Shown here in pieces: positions 22,868 to 32,788 of a stretch of DNA of 64,000 bases; position 1 is the stretch's first letter, and every line of letters begins with the position of its first letter. Under the pieces are notes generated by a model. That model ran no database searches. It worked only from the letters and a program-made list of their open reading frames with translations, and was not told the DNA's origin. Source of the stretch: Hexactinellida sp. DTS-2022 (Eukaryota; Porifera; Hexactinellida); NCBI GenBank assembly GCA_028753945.1, contig JAPNXP010000002.1, positions 4,154,001 through 4,218,000 of the forward strand, read 5' to 3'. Position numbers and translations under genes: made by a program.

Positions 22868-23345
22868 TTGTTTTTCCGGATTGGATTAAAGTGATGGGGG
22901 GTGGAGAAACCGAACTTTCAAATGTTATTATAGGAAACATGTATGCTGATTTTGAATTTCGCATTTATGAATTTATAATATGAATATCTATGTGTTGTTC
23001 TTGTTTACCAAAAATGGGTAAACAAATTGATGAAAATAAAATTCAAAATCTACCTAGAAGTTAGCTTCAACGGGTATTATAGGTAAACAAGTTTGCTGAA
23101 CACGAATTTCGCATTTAGACATTTCTCATATGAATATTTATTGTTGTTGATTACACAAATAGGTAAACAAATTAATGAAATTTCAAAATCAACCTAGAAG
23201 TTAGCTTTCAGCGGGTATTATTGGTAAAAGTATGGAAAATGGTAGAATGGGATGTGTAACATCCTCTATGGAAGAAAGAGTGAAAAGTAAGGCCGCATAG
23301 CGGCTGTTAACTTGAAGTGCATAGAGCGACCGAGACCGATATATA
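22868..23345. repeat. Family Y copy with internal tandem units
   Basis: Starts at TTCCGGATTGGATTAAAGTG. Two tandem units share GGTAAACAAATT, AACCTAGAAGTTAGCTT and GAATTTCGCATTTA. Ends with GGCCGCATAGCGGC and GCGACCGAGACCG. Parallel copy at 25915-26400. Confidence 0.75.
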
Positions 23346-23433
23346 TATATATGTATAGTATCGGCGCTAGCGAGTCGCCTGAGGTGGGGGACACTAACAT
23401 ATTTTTGTGTATACACGTCTTTATATACATATA

Positions 23434-23601
23434 CAGTCAACATCCGGTAACTCGAATGCCCGTTAACTCGAACGAATTTTTCATTCCACTGAGGGTTCGA
23501 GTTACCGGATGTTGACCAGTCAACATCCGTTAATTCGAACATTTGCTATCTCGAATGGATTTTTCATTCCCCTGAGGGTTCGAGTTACCGGATGTTGACT
23601 G
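23434..23601. mobile_element. Head-to-tail MITE dimer
   Basis: Two units, each CAGTCAACATCCG...CGGATGTTGAC, meet at 23516/23517. The outer ends are flanked by TA (23432-23433, 23602-23603). Internal GGGTTCGAGTTACCGG occurs in both. Confidence 0.85.
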
Positions 23602-23626
23602 TATATATAATATTTATCTTTAGATA

Positions 23627-24477
23627 CAGTGAACTCCCATTATAACCAAGTTGGATATAACGAAATTGAGATTTTCCCTCTAACACTAATAGCATTAAGG
23701 TTCAGGTATACTCTACAAATTTCGAATATTTAGATAAAATCCAAATCATTGTCTATTTCTCTTTTATTGCATTTTGGGATTGTATTGATACCAATGAGTA
23801 CTCTCAAGAGATTTCTAAGAAAGATTCCTATTATTTTTCCAGTTTGACACACTTTGGTCACCTCAATTTAGGAATAATTGCTGTAAATTTTTTTTTCAAA
23901 AGCCGCTATCTCAAAACTAACATTTTCAGAATTGCGGAAGAAGTCATTTTGTCAATTTTGGTCGTAGAATCAAAAACTCAACGGTTTCGGAGAGATCTCG
24001 TAAAGATACAACTTTTCAGTGCTGCGATTTACCCTAATATGAATAGTTCATCTGTTTTTTGGATTTTGGATAAGGAAAATCTTCATTTGAAAATCGACAT
24101 CACATAAAAGTATTTGAAATCCAGAAAAATGTAGATATTCACAATTCCTGTACTCAAAAGTTAAATTACATCCAGCTAAACACATTTTATCAATCATATT
24201 CTTGGTATTGTTTATCTTTTCTCATTGATCTATTCCGCAAAAATGGTAAAATTTAAAAAATGATTTTTCCTCTATTTTGCCAATATTATTGTATTTTTGG
24301 CATCCTGAGGATGAAGTAAATCCGCTGTAAAAAAATTAATTCATTCGGGTGAATAGTTATGGTAGAAGTACTCTAGAGGATACCTGAACCTTAATTATTA
24401 TCCACTTAAAACGAATATCCGGATATAACAAAGGAATTTGCAGGTACTAAGCACTTCGTTATAATGAGAGTTCACTG
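23627..24477. mobile_element. Pogo-like MITE split by family Z
   Basis: CAGTGAACTCCCATTATAAC left and GTTATAATGAGAGTTCACTG right, with TA on both sides. Without the 700-bp family Z insertion it would be ~151 bp. Confidence 0.85.
23695..24394 (-). mobile_element. Family Z element, copy 2 (nested, inverted)
   Basis: Ends TTAAGGTTCAGGTATAC and GATACCTGAACCTTAA. The body is the reverse complement of 15635-16335, e.g. GATCTCGTAAAGATACAAC. The frame at 23844-24107 is only this non-coding repeat. Confidence 0.85.
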
Positions 24478-24479
24478 TA

Positions 24480-24839
24480 TACTACATTACCGAAGCTTAG
24501 AACTGCATTTTAATGAGGGTTGCAATCAAATGTTCAAATCAAAAATGAGAAATAGGTGTTCCATAACATGAAAAGTATAGTACGCATGTTGAATATTTTT
24601 TCTAGGCGTTACAGTTTGTTTGTCAAGCCAGTATGTCATGGGCTGATCACTATTGGACTGCTTCTAATTCTATTATACTATTTTGATAAGCAGAACATTT
24701 CGGCATTTCTGTATTCGGTTGTGAACAACATATATCTGTCCAACTATTTGATTGAACTACTTTTCGGTTATAGTATTACTATTCGTTATAATATCATTAG
24801 CGCTTCGCTTGCTACTTATGCTATTAATGTATAAGTAAT
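24480..24839. other. No confident gene; hydrophobic open frame
   Basis: A 92-codon frame (24556-24834) has no ATG at its first codon, is hydrophobic and shows no motif; chance is likely. It ends in GCGCTTCGCTTGCTACTTATG, a word type seen near other repeats here (13380, 18430). Confidence 0.3.
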
Positions 24840-25165
24840 GTGATGAGTCACCTCGACCTTCATGGGTACAATCCTTGGGAGAGGTATTAGGTGGAAGTAC
24901 GGGGCGCTACATTAGGAACTCTGTAGTAAGAACCTGTCATTACGGCTGGTAACCATGCGTAAGGCACATGGGCATTACGGGTTGTGCAGAGATGCACAGG
25001 ACCGGCAGTACGCATTGTGGTCGAGGTTTACCCTCCTGATGAGTCCCTGCAATGGGACGAAACCACTAACATGACATCTCTATGATTTGAGGTTAGTTAG
25101 CGCGTCTAGTCTTCATACAAGGCCTCACCCATGGCCTACTATATTATACGGCTAGATAAGTCAAG
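24840..25165 (+). mobile_element. GC-richer block carrying hammerhead ribozyme, possible retroelement part
   Basis: Base composition departs from the A+T-rich flanks. Contains a small hairpin TTGTGCAGAGATGCACAGG at 24982-25000 just ahead of the ribozyme. Downstream CCATGGCCTACT and TTATACGGCTA resemble 44114-44135. Hammerheads of this compact kind are known in Penelope-like elements, SINE-like repeats and retrozymes; which class this is cannot be told without a coding region. Confidence 0.5.
25017..25066 (+). ncRNA. Hammerhead self-cleaving ribozyme
   Basis: All conserved parts are in order. Stem III GTGGT (25017-25021) pairs with ACCAC (25062-25066). Cleavage is expected after C25022 (GTC). 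Stem I GAGG (25023-25026) pairs with CCTC (25032-25035) around TTTAC. The core CTGATGA is at 25036-25042. Stem II GTCCC (25043-25047) pairs with GGGAC (25054-25058) around TGCAAT. GAA at 25059-25061 completes the core. With the ends in stem III the topology is type III. Every core nucleotide of the motif is present; activity is inferred. Confidence 0.92.
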
Positions 25166-25367
25166 TATTTGCTCATTTCATTTCCAGGCCAGTGTTTACT
25201 TTCTAATTGCTCGTAAAATGAATTACCTATCGCCATGGAATAAACTAAACTTAGGTTTTCAAATACGCTAGAAACATCTAAATACTTTTGAGAATGATTT
25301 CACATCGGATGTAAAGTTAGATCTACTAACTTCAATCGTCTTGAACAATATAAGATTGAGAGCAGTG

Positions 25368-25436
25368 GCGTAGCCAGACCTTGAGGTCAACTTGGACACA
25401 CTTGGGACACTCACCCACGGCGTAGCCAGAAGATAT
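25368..25436. repeat. hAT-like terminal fragments
   Basis: CAGTGGCGTAGCCAGACC on the left and CACGGCGTAGCCAG at 25417-25430. Both resemble hAT ends, but they are in direct orientation and no duplication is visible. Confidence 0.4.
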
Positions 25437-25449
25437 TTGATTACGTCAT

Positions 25450-25860
25450 TGTGGTTAAAAATATGTTATGTCGATTTTGTCAAATGTTGATTTTACAAAA
25501 TCAACATGAATCAACGCAACTAAAACAAGTGTTCGACTTTGGCTATATTACTCGGATAGGCCTTAGTTTTATTGCATTTGTTCAGAATTCGCTCATCCAA
25601 GTATTTACCGACTTTTATGAAGAAATAATTTACCAAAATAATTTTTTTACTAAAATGAAAAAATATTTCAGAGTGATTTTGCAAAATCTGCGAATAAAAT
25701 ATGTCGATTTATAAGATCAACATTTTTTATTAGTTGATTTTGTAAAATCGACATTTCTAAATAGTTTATTTTGTAAATCGACATTCTGAAATGTCGATTT
25801 TACAAAATATCTAATTAAAAATGTCGATTCTATAAAATCAACTATTTTACAAATCTATAT
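25450..25860. repeat. Cluster of GTCGATTTTnnAAAATCGAC-like palindromes
   Basis: Words of the form TTGATTTTACAAAATCAA or TCGATTTTGTAAAATCGA recur at about 25490, 25700, 25735, 25765, 25790 and 25825, each self-complementary or nearly so. Otherwise non-coding. Confidence 0.65.
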
Positions 25861-25864
25861 TATT

Positions 25865-26400
25865 AAATCTCGATTGTTGTGTGTTTGTTTGTGTGTGTGT
25901 GTGTGTTTGTCCGGATTGTATTAAAATGATGGGGATAGAAAGCGCATTTATATATGAGATATATACTAACTTCCAAATGTTATATTGGGCAAACAAATAT
26001 TATAATTGGTAAACAGTATGCTGATTTCGAATTTCGCATTTACAAATTTATGATATGAATTTTTGTTGAGGTTGTTTACACAAATAGGTAAACAAATTAA
26101 TGAAAATTCAAAATCAACCTAGAAGTTAGCTTTCAACGGATATTATAAGTAAACAAGTATGCTGAACACAAATTTCGCATTTATAAAATTCTAATATGAG
26201 TATTTGTTGTTGTTGTTGTTGTTTACACAAATAGGTAAACAAATTAATGAAAATTCAAAATCATAACGTCACTTTCTACCATTTTCCCTGGCAGAAAGGG
26301 TGAGGAGTAAGGCCGCATAGCGGCCGTTAACTTAAGGTGCGTAGCACCGATCTGTCGCAAAGCGACCGAGACCGAAGGGCTCGTTAAACTTAAGTTTGTA
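25865..26400. repeat. Family Y copy with (GT)n tract and tandem units
   Basis: TTGTTGTGTGTTTGTTTG, a GT run to 25908, then GTCCGGATTGTATTAAA. Two to three internal units share GGTAAACAAATTAATGAAA and TATGCTGAACAC. Ends in three micro-hairpins. Confidence 0.75.
26311..26366. repeat. Three consecutive micro-hairpins
   Basis: GGCCGC-ATA-GCGGCC (26311-26325), GGTGC-GTA-GCACC (26336-26348) and GTCGC-AAA-GCGAC (26354-26366): each a 5-6-bp perfect stem with a 3-nt loop. Degenerate versions at 23291-23340 and 31806-31835. Confidence 0.8.
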
Positions 26401-27393
26401 TGTTGATTTTGTAAAATCATTGAAATCATAATTTCATCACATTTCTTTGGATTACCAGGAAGATTTTACAATGTAAGTCAATTCATATACCAAATAGGAC
26501 TACGCACGATATCATATTGCTCATCACATTTTTCCTTTAGACTTAGATAGATACGACAGCAACTTACAGTAAGTACTATTAATTGCATACGTATAGCAAG
26601 TCGACGTTTATGTCATCAGTTATTTTCCTCTAGTATTACTCTATTAACTATCGGAAATATGTATTTATAATTCCACGCCAACCCATCCAGTTGCTTCATG
26701 TGTTGGAATTTAACTTTGGTCGTTTCGTGGATTATTTACGTTTCTATCGCTGTAAGGGTGTGAAATTTGTATTTTGGTTTTCATTAATCTCATTTGAATC
26801 CTATTTATTCATTTGAGTGTCCGACACCTATTGCATAGTTCCGTTATCAGTTTTAGCTGTACGTATTTAATAGTGAAGTACATGTCGTTTAACAAGCAAG
26901 TTTCAGTGAGTTCGCTGAATGTTGTTGGAGAAAGGAGCTGGATTAGTTGGCTTAGAATTCACGTTTGCACTTCATCACATTTATCCTCTAGTTTTAAGAG
27001 ACATTTATTTTCGAGTTAGTAAATCTTGAGCTAATAGCGAAATTACTCTTGAAGTCATATTTAGTTCATCACATTAATCCTCGAGATCATTAAGATAATA
27101 TTATATATATTAAACCTGCCTACATAGTTTTTTCTAGTCGATTTATCTATAAAGGAGGCGTAAGAATTGCTCCCTCTCGCTAGCTCAAGTACTGTATAGT
27201 TTGTCGAAATTATTCTAGATAGTTAAAATGTTCAAACCTATTGAACTCCCATATAATTTCATTGAAAATGTTGCTCTCGATTTTAAAACTGATATCTTGC
27301 TTACTTCATCGTAAGATTTGCAAACTTTCAATCTTACGAAAGACTGCGCAGATTATTGTACGAACCAGAATTAGAGAGCGTTGTTAAGATTAT
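26401..27393. other. No gene seen; recurrent acceptor-like motif
   Basis: TTCATCACATTTATCCTCTAG and close variants occur at ~26520, 26975 and 27065, and again at 29490-29630. Each looks like a pyrimidine tract plus AG. No exon between them could be supported. Confidence 0.3.
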
Positions 27394-27401
27394 GTCGATT
27401 G

Positions 27402-27577
27402 CAGGGTTGTATCAACTCATTTTGAGTTAGCAAAACAACTCATTTTTTGTCTGCCAACTCATTCATTTTGCTGTCACCAACTCATTCAACTCATTCATTT
27501 TGCTGTTACCAACTCATTCAACTCATTCAAGAAAATGAGTTGATTCTGCCAACTCAAAATGAGTTGATACAACCCTG
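27402..27577. mobile_element. 176-bp hAT MITE
   Basis: CAGGGTTGTATCAACTCATT / AATGAGTTGATACAACCCTG are perfect inverted ends. Exact duplication GTCGATTG at 27394-27401 and 27578-27585. The interior repeats CAACTCATTCAACTCATTC. Confidence 0.93.
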
Positions 27578-27585
27578 GTCGATTG

Positions 27586-28626
27586 GATCAATGATAATTA
27601 TTACCTTGCAAATCTAATTGCATACACAACATTTAAAGACCTAAAATGCCGATAATATCTTAGTTTAACGCTGATAACCAGCAAGTCGATTAGAAATCGA
27701 TTGGTTATCGAACGGTAGGCTGTTAGAGATCCTGTAGTTGGCCAGTCTAGAATTTGGGGGTAATTTGGGGTACTATTAGGGATAACTTATCATAATTTGG
27801 GGTTTATGATTTATATTTTGCAAACATCGTGAAACACGGTCTACTCAAACGAGGATTATATTTTTAGCAAAAGTATAATACAGAAAAGTCATGCTAGTTG
27901 ATAAAATATTTTTTTAATGCCTAATTAACAGTGATTGCATTATCCAAGCTTAATTATAAAATTGATTCTGCTAACTCGGACACCCGTGGGGGAGCCTTCG
28001 CCTGAACTTACCCACGCCATTAACCAATACAATTTATATATCAAAGCTAATGCTTGACTCGATTTATCCGCATAAACCGCATAAACTAAACTAAACAAGA
28101 AAAAAATCCAGTAGTTTTTCCTTCCAAGAAGTTAAAAGTTATAATACTTCCTATTCTCTTTACATTTTATGACTGAAGTAAGCTACCCTTTTTGCATGAT
28201 ATTTATCTCAAACTACCTTGTATGCGAAACACACTATCTGACCATAGCTTAAAGTTTCATAGAAAGTATTCAATCATTTTCTCTTGTGCGTATCTTCTTA
28301 CCTACTTACAATATAGAAGAAGAATAACTGTTACTTTGTGAGAATGTTTGCAACCCTTGATATCTCTACAGACTGTATTCCTTGTAAGTGACTGTTATAA
28401 CACTTGTACTAACTGTTGTTCTTGTTATCTGACCATTTATTGTGAGTACTCCCGTTGGTGTACAAGCTACCTTTTCCGCAGATCTCCCTGAGTTTATCTG
28501 TTACTTATGAGAATGTTTGGAAATATTTCTATGTTATTCTGAACACATTCTACTACTAGTAGCATGCACTACACAATTTTTGTAGTTTATAATCACTTAA
28601 TTTATGAACGGCTTACCCATAGTATA
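27586..28626. other. No gene seen
   Basis: A+T-rich sequence; no recognisable coding region or repeat. Confidence 0.35.
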
Positions 28627-28634
28627 CCATGGAG

Positions 28635-28760
28635 CAGTGGTGGCGCCAAAGGGGCCCATGGCCCCCCCATCTTTGGAGGCTGGCCCCGCCCTAGAATAAA
28701 ATTGTTGTGCAGTGTGGCCCCCCAGATCTCCCCTACATGAAAGTCCTGGCGCCGCCTCTG
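28635..28760. mobile_element. 126-bp GC-rich hAT MITE
   Basis: CAGTGGTGGCGCCAAAGG left, CCTGGCGCCGCCTCTG right, exact duplication CCATGGAG at 28627-28634 and 28761-28768. A fragment with similar CATGGCCCCCC sequence is at 44680-44720. Confidence 0.9.
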
Positions 28761-28795
28761 CCATGGAGCCTATATAACTACTTCCACCTATTCAA

Positions 28796-29010
28796 ATGTT
28801 AGATGGCCTCAGAATATCCAAGCGATCTAGACCAGCATACCGGCCTCTGAAGCGGCCCAGACCCCCGGTCACCCGCCCGTCCTCTGAAGCGATCTGTACT
28901 TTTCCTTTATCGGTTTATCGCTGGAGTAGGCGTAATTACCCCCGTCAGCAGACAACGGCCTCGGAAGCTGCCTCGGAATGGGCTTTTGAAGCGATCTAGA
29001 CCTAAGGTAA
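28796..29010 (+). other. GC-rich short open frame with donor-like end
   Basis: A 67-codon ATG frame rich in Arg and Pro (KRSRPAYRPLKRPRPPVTRP), with internal direct repeats of GAAGCGATCTAGACC. Just after the stop is CCTAAG then GTAAGT, a good splice-donor context. Could be a first exon or a minisatellite; no family recognised. Confidence 0.3.
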
Positions 29011-30284
29011 GTCTATACTAATAAGCATAATTAATCTATGCGTTTATGTTGCATTCCAAAAGCGAGTCGGCTCTAACTACAATCTCAGTAACTACCTGGT
29101 GTGATTGCATGCACTTGATGTACATTCGAAACCTGTTTTTCTAACACTGCATTTTTCAAACTAATTGTTGTTTTTCTAACTAAATATGTATTCTAAACGT
29201 ATATGAAATTCCAATTTTGTTTTATTTTCAACGGTTTATCCTATCTATCGGATTTTATCCAACTTTATTTCAATGCATGGAATTGGTTAGAAGAAACTGA
29301 TTTTGACTGTACTTGCAATTACAGCAATCCATTGGTTGTTTGCATGTTTTTGGGATAAAAATTATCGACTCAAGGTATATCAAACAGGGCATATTTTTCA
29401 ATCTCGGCATATCCGGATTAAAACAATTTTATAATACCGATGTTTAAGTGAAATCAAGTGAATAGCCTGGATCAGCTGGCTTGGAATTCACGTTTGCATT
29501 ACATTATATTTATATTTTTCCTCTAGGCTAATTAGAGATCATTTTAATGTAAGTAAACCAACCTATGGCAATGGCAAAGCACTCTATATCATTAGTAGTT
29601 CATCACCTTTTCTACTCTAGATTACGAAACTTAATTTATTAATTTAATTGATTTAATACCCCACCCCACTTTCGCTTTTTTCGGTTTACTAGCGCAACCG
29701 CGTTGTAGTAAAATTGGTTTACTTGTAATTAATTGGCAGGTTACCGAGTGCCTGTTACTTTTGTTTTGTATGGCGATTTGCATAATATTTGAGGCACACT
29801 TTACTATGGTAAAACTATAACTTGGCTAAGTACTATAACACAATTTGAATATGAAAAAACTCATTTGTCTCGAATATTCAAGAAACTAGTTTCAAATATA
29901 ATGAGTGGGGAAATTTCACAATTATAGTAAAACAGCTCGACATATATTAGATGATTCCCAATAAAGAAACATACAAGTGTTTCCCCACCAAAAGCAAAAA
30001 GTGTAAAGCGTTATCTTCTCGCTGTATATGACACAGGTATGTTCCTCTTCTTACTTGATTCCCCCGTAACTACTTTGAATTTCTATTTTAAATTATTATG
30101 ATATACATAAAAGATTTAGACCTTAGGAACCATTATCTAATGGCACATATTTCGCTGAAATATCTCTTTCTATTGAGTCCTTTATTCTGCGTGGATGTGC
30201 TGAGACAAGTTCCACTACCTGAATTCGTTTCGCCCTGTATTTCATTCAATTGTTAACTATCTATTCTTCCAGGAGAGGTCAATT
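29011..30284. other. No gene seen
   Basis: A+T-rich; includes two further TCCTCTAG/CTACTCTAG motifs (29515, 29625) noted above. Confidence 0.35.
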
Positions 30285-31415
30285 TCCTATGATACTCTAA
30301 TTCCATTTAACTTTATATCTCTGATCCACAGTGGCACAGTCTGTTCACAGATATTCGCTTGGAAGTCAGGAGTTAATCGGATCGTAATCTGTCCTGTGAT
30401 GCTCTGCCTCCTCACAATCAGACACATGTAAGTCCACAAGTTCCCATGATACTCTAATTCCATTTAACTTTATATCTCTGATCTAGCAGTGCACAGTCTG
30501 CTCACAGATATTCGCTGGAAGTGAAGAGTGAATCGGAATTCTTCGTTACAACCTGCTAACTCTTTTACAGACAATGCTCTTACAGATTTAACAAACCAAA
30601 CATTCTCCACCTCCTTCCTATCGATATTTGATGCCTTATACGTTCTAACATACTACTTTATAATTAGAAGAAATTTTGCTGATTAATTATGCTGAATTTC
30701 GAACTAGCATTAATTGCTAAGTTCACTTTGTGCCTTTCGATTGTACCAAATGACTATTTCTCTTTACAATCAGCTAGAAATTCATACTATTTTATGCTCT
30801 CTCTATACAGTAGAACCTCGTAAATACGAACACCAAGGGTGGCCGTTTCCTTAATTCGTATTAACTGGTGTCAATGGTTTTGAAAATCATTTGAAAGGAT
30901 ATTATTAATGGCTTATTTGAGTTGTAAATTTTTACAAGTTGTTTACTCGGGATTATTTTGGGAAAAAGTTTATTTTCTCTTAATTAATTAATTAATTAAA
31001 TATTTGTTTTCGAAAACTGGATATCCGCATTAACTTCGTTGATTATTTCTTGATTATTCGGCTCGATCGAAATGGCCTTCTCAAACATAACCTTGCAGGG
31101 CCGGCGGAAGCAGTTTTAAAGTGGTCTGGGCATGGCTTGACCGGCCAACTAGTTACGTAAGAGTGGTAACCGCCCCTGCAGGCTTGGTAGTGATAACTTA
31201 TCATAACTTATCATAACTTATATAACTTATCATAAATATATACTTCCCAATATGGCAACTAGGAACTTGCACTAACTATGACAGTATTGGTATTAATTTA
31301 CAGTCGGATAACCTGAGGATTGAAAACTTTCATAGTATTACTTTTTTGAATTACTAATCACTTTCAATCCTACATAGTGACAATTGTAATCTTCTGAAAA
31401 ATTGGGGCAATACCA
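30285..31415. repeat. Duplicated segment B
   Basis: 30402-30825 is nearly identical to 19012-19439, and later blocks (31035-31095, 31245-31405) match the dispersed parts of segment A. Within B, an ~85-bp unit (ATGATACTCTAATTCCATTT...ACAGATATTCGCT) occurs twice in tandem (30290-30352, 30445-30512). At 31097-31175 an insert starting CAGGGCCGGCGGAAG and ending CCGCCCCTG looks like a small hAT MITE. Confidence 0.82.
31195..31240. repeat. ATCATAACTT tandem repeat
   Basis: Four imperfect copies of TAACTTATCA. Confidence 0.75.
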
Positions 31416-32788
31416 ACTAATCACTCATATAGAACTGAAAGTGATTAGTAATTTAGTTATTCCAAAATGTTGATCTATCATCAGATACTAGTAACACTAA
31501 CTTTATATAATAATTATGCGATTGAGTCTAATCGAATTATCTATCTATATTTAATACATTGATTTATCATTGGCAGGTTTTCAGTCAGATTTTAAATACA
31601 AAAAGTGCTAAATTAAGAAAAGTAATTTCTAGAGGCAAGCTTAGGGTCCTATGATACAATAAGTTATAAAACAGCTTATTGAAATTGAACGTAATGAAGT
31701 TATTCAAATCAAGGATACAAAGCCAATACGTTTTACATATTATACACGTATATAATATAGTATCCACGGGTTTAACTCATTCACAATGAACAGTTATTTG
31801 ATGTAAGCAAAGTTGCGAAGCGAACCAAAAGGGCTCGTTAGCATTAATTAATGCTTCCTTGGATACTAAAGTAACTTTGTAATAAAGCAATATTTATATA
31901 AAATAATATGTATATGCATATCGTCATTAGGCAACACTATAGAATTGATTTATAGGACAACCATAATGTTTAGAAATAATTTAAATATTAAAGGTATAAT
32001 TTGTCATAATAACTGACACTTGTGGTTACTTAACAAATCTTGGTCATTTCTGAACCATGGAACCAATGACAAACTAGTATTTTTGAGTGATCTTCAACAA
32101 ATCCATGGAACTTTTAATACTTCTGCACACTGGCAGTAAAATACTTCAGATTGATTGCTCTCATGTCTAAAAATCGTAATTAAGAGAAAAACAAACTTTT
32201 TCCTGAGATCAATCGAAGTAAACAACTTGTAATAGCATATACAATTAGGTGCCCGTAATTCTTAACAACAAATTTTGTTTCGAATATTTGTTAATCGTAA
32301 TCAGATAAGGTAGTGTTGGCTATTGACGTAAATGATCCTGAATTATAATTACGTATGTTGCTATCAAAGTTAATAACTATAAGTAATAGCTAACAAACCT
32401 ATCTAATTTATATGTTACCTCTTTATTTACTACTATTTTATTTTCGGAAGTGAGAAGGGGAGAGGAGGGAGATGGAGAAGAGGGTGTGCCTTTATCAGGG
32501 ACTGAGGTAATGCGTGTGTCCATTGAGCTCTTTTGGATAACCATCGGGTAAGAAGGAGCCTTTGAGAGAGAGCTACAGAGCGATAATTACGAGCTTATGC
32601 GAATCGATAGTACTGATGGGCTGGTTAACAGATTTGTTGCTTTTCCGAATTTCTGAAATTCGTTTCGAACTAGGTGGGTTGCAGAAGGGAAGATTTTTAC
32701 TCTACGAGGATTATTGTGGGGGAGCAGTAGGAGCAGGAGCAGGAGGAAGATTTTATATTTAGTTTATCTATTTAGTTTAATGTTTCAT
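31416..32788. other. Non-coding stretch
   Basis: Holds a degenerate micro-hairpin block (31806-31835), a repeat shared with 11755-11910 (32032-32185), and a purine-rich tract (32445-32495). A 66-codon frame at 32562 has no motif beyond a Gly/Ala run. Confidence 0.4.

Noticed and set aside
23844-24107. 87-codon frame
   Set aside because: Lies wholly within the non-coding family Z element; the sister copy at 15635-16335 does not keep it open.
24556-24834. 92-codon hydrophobic frame
   Set aside because: First codon is not ATG, composition follows A+T-rich DNA, no motif, and it lies between repeats.
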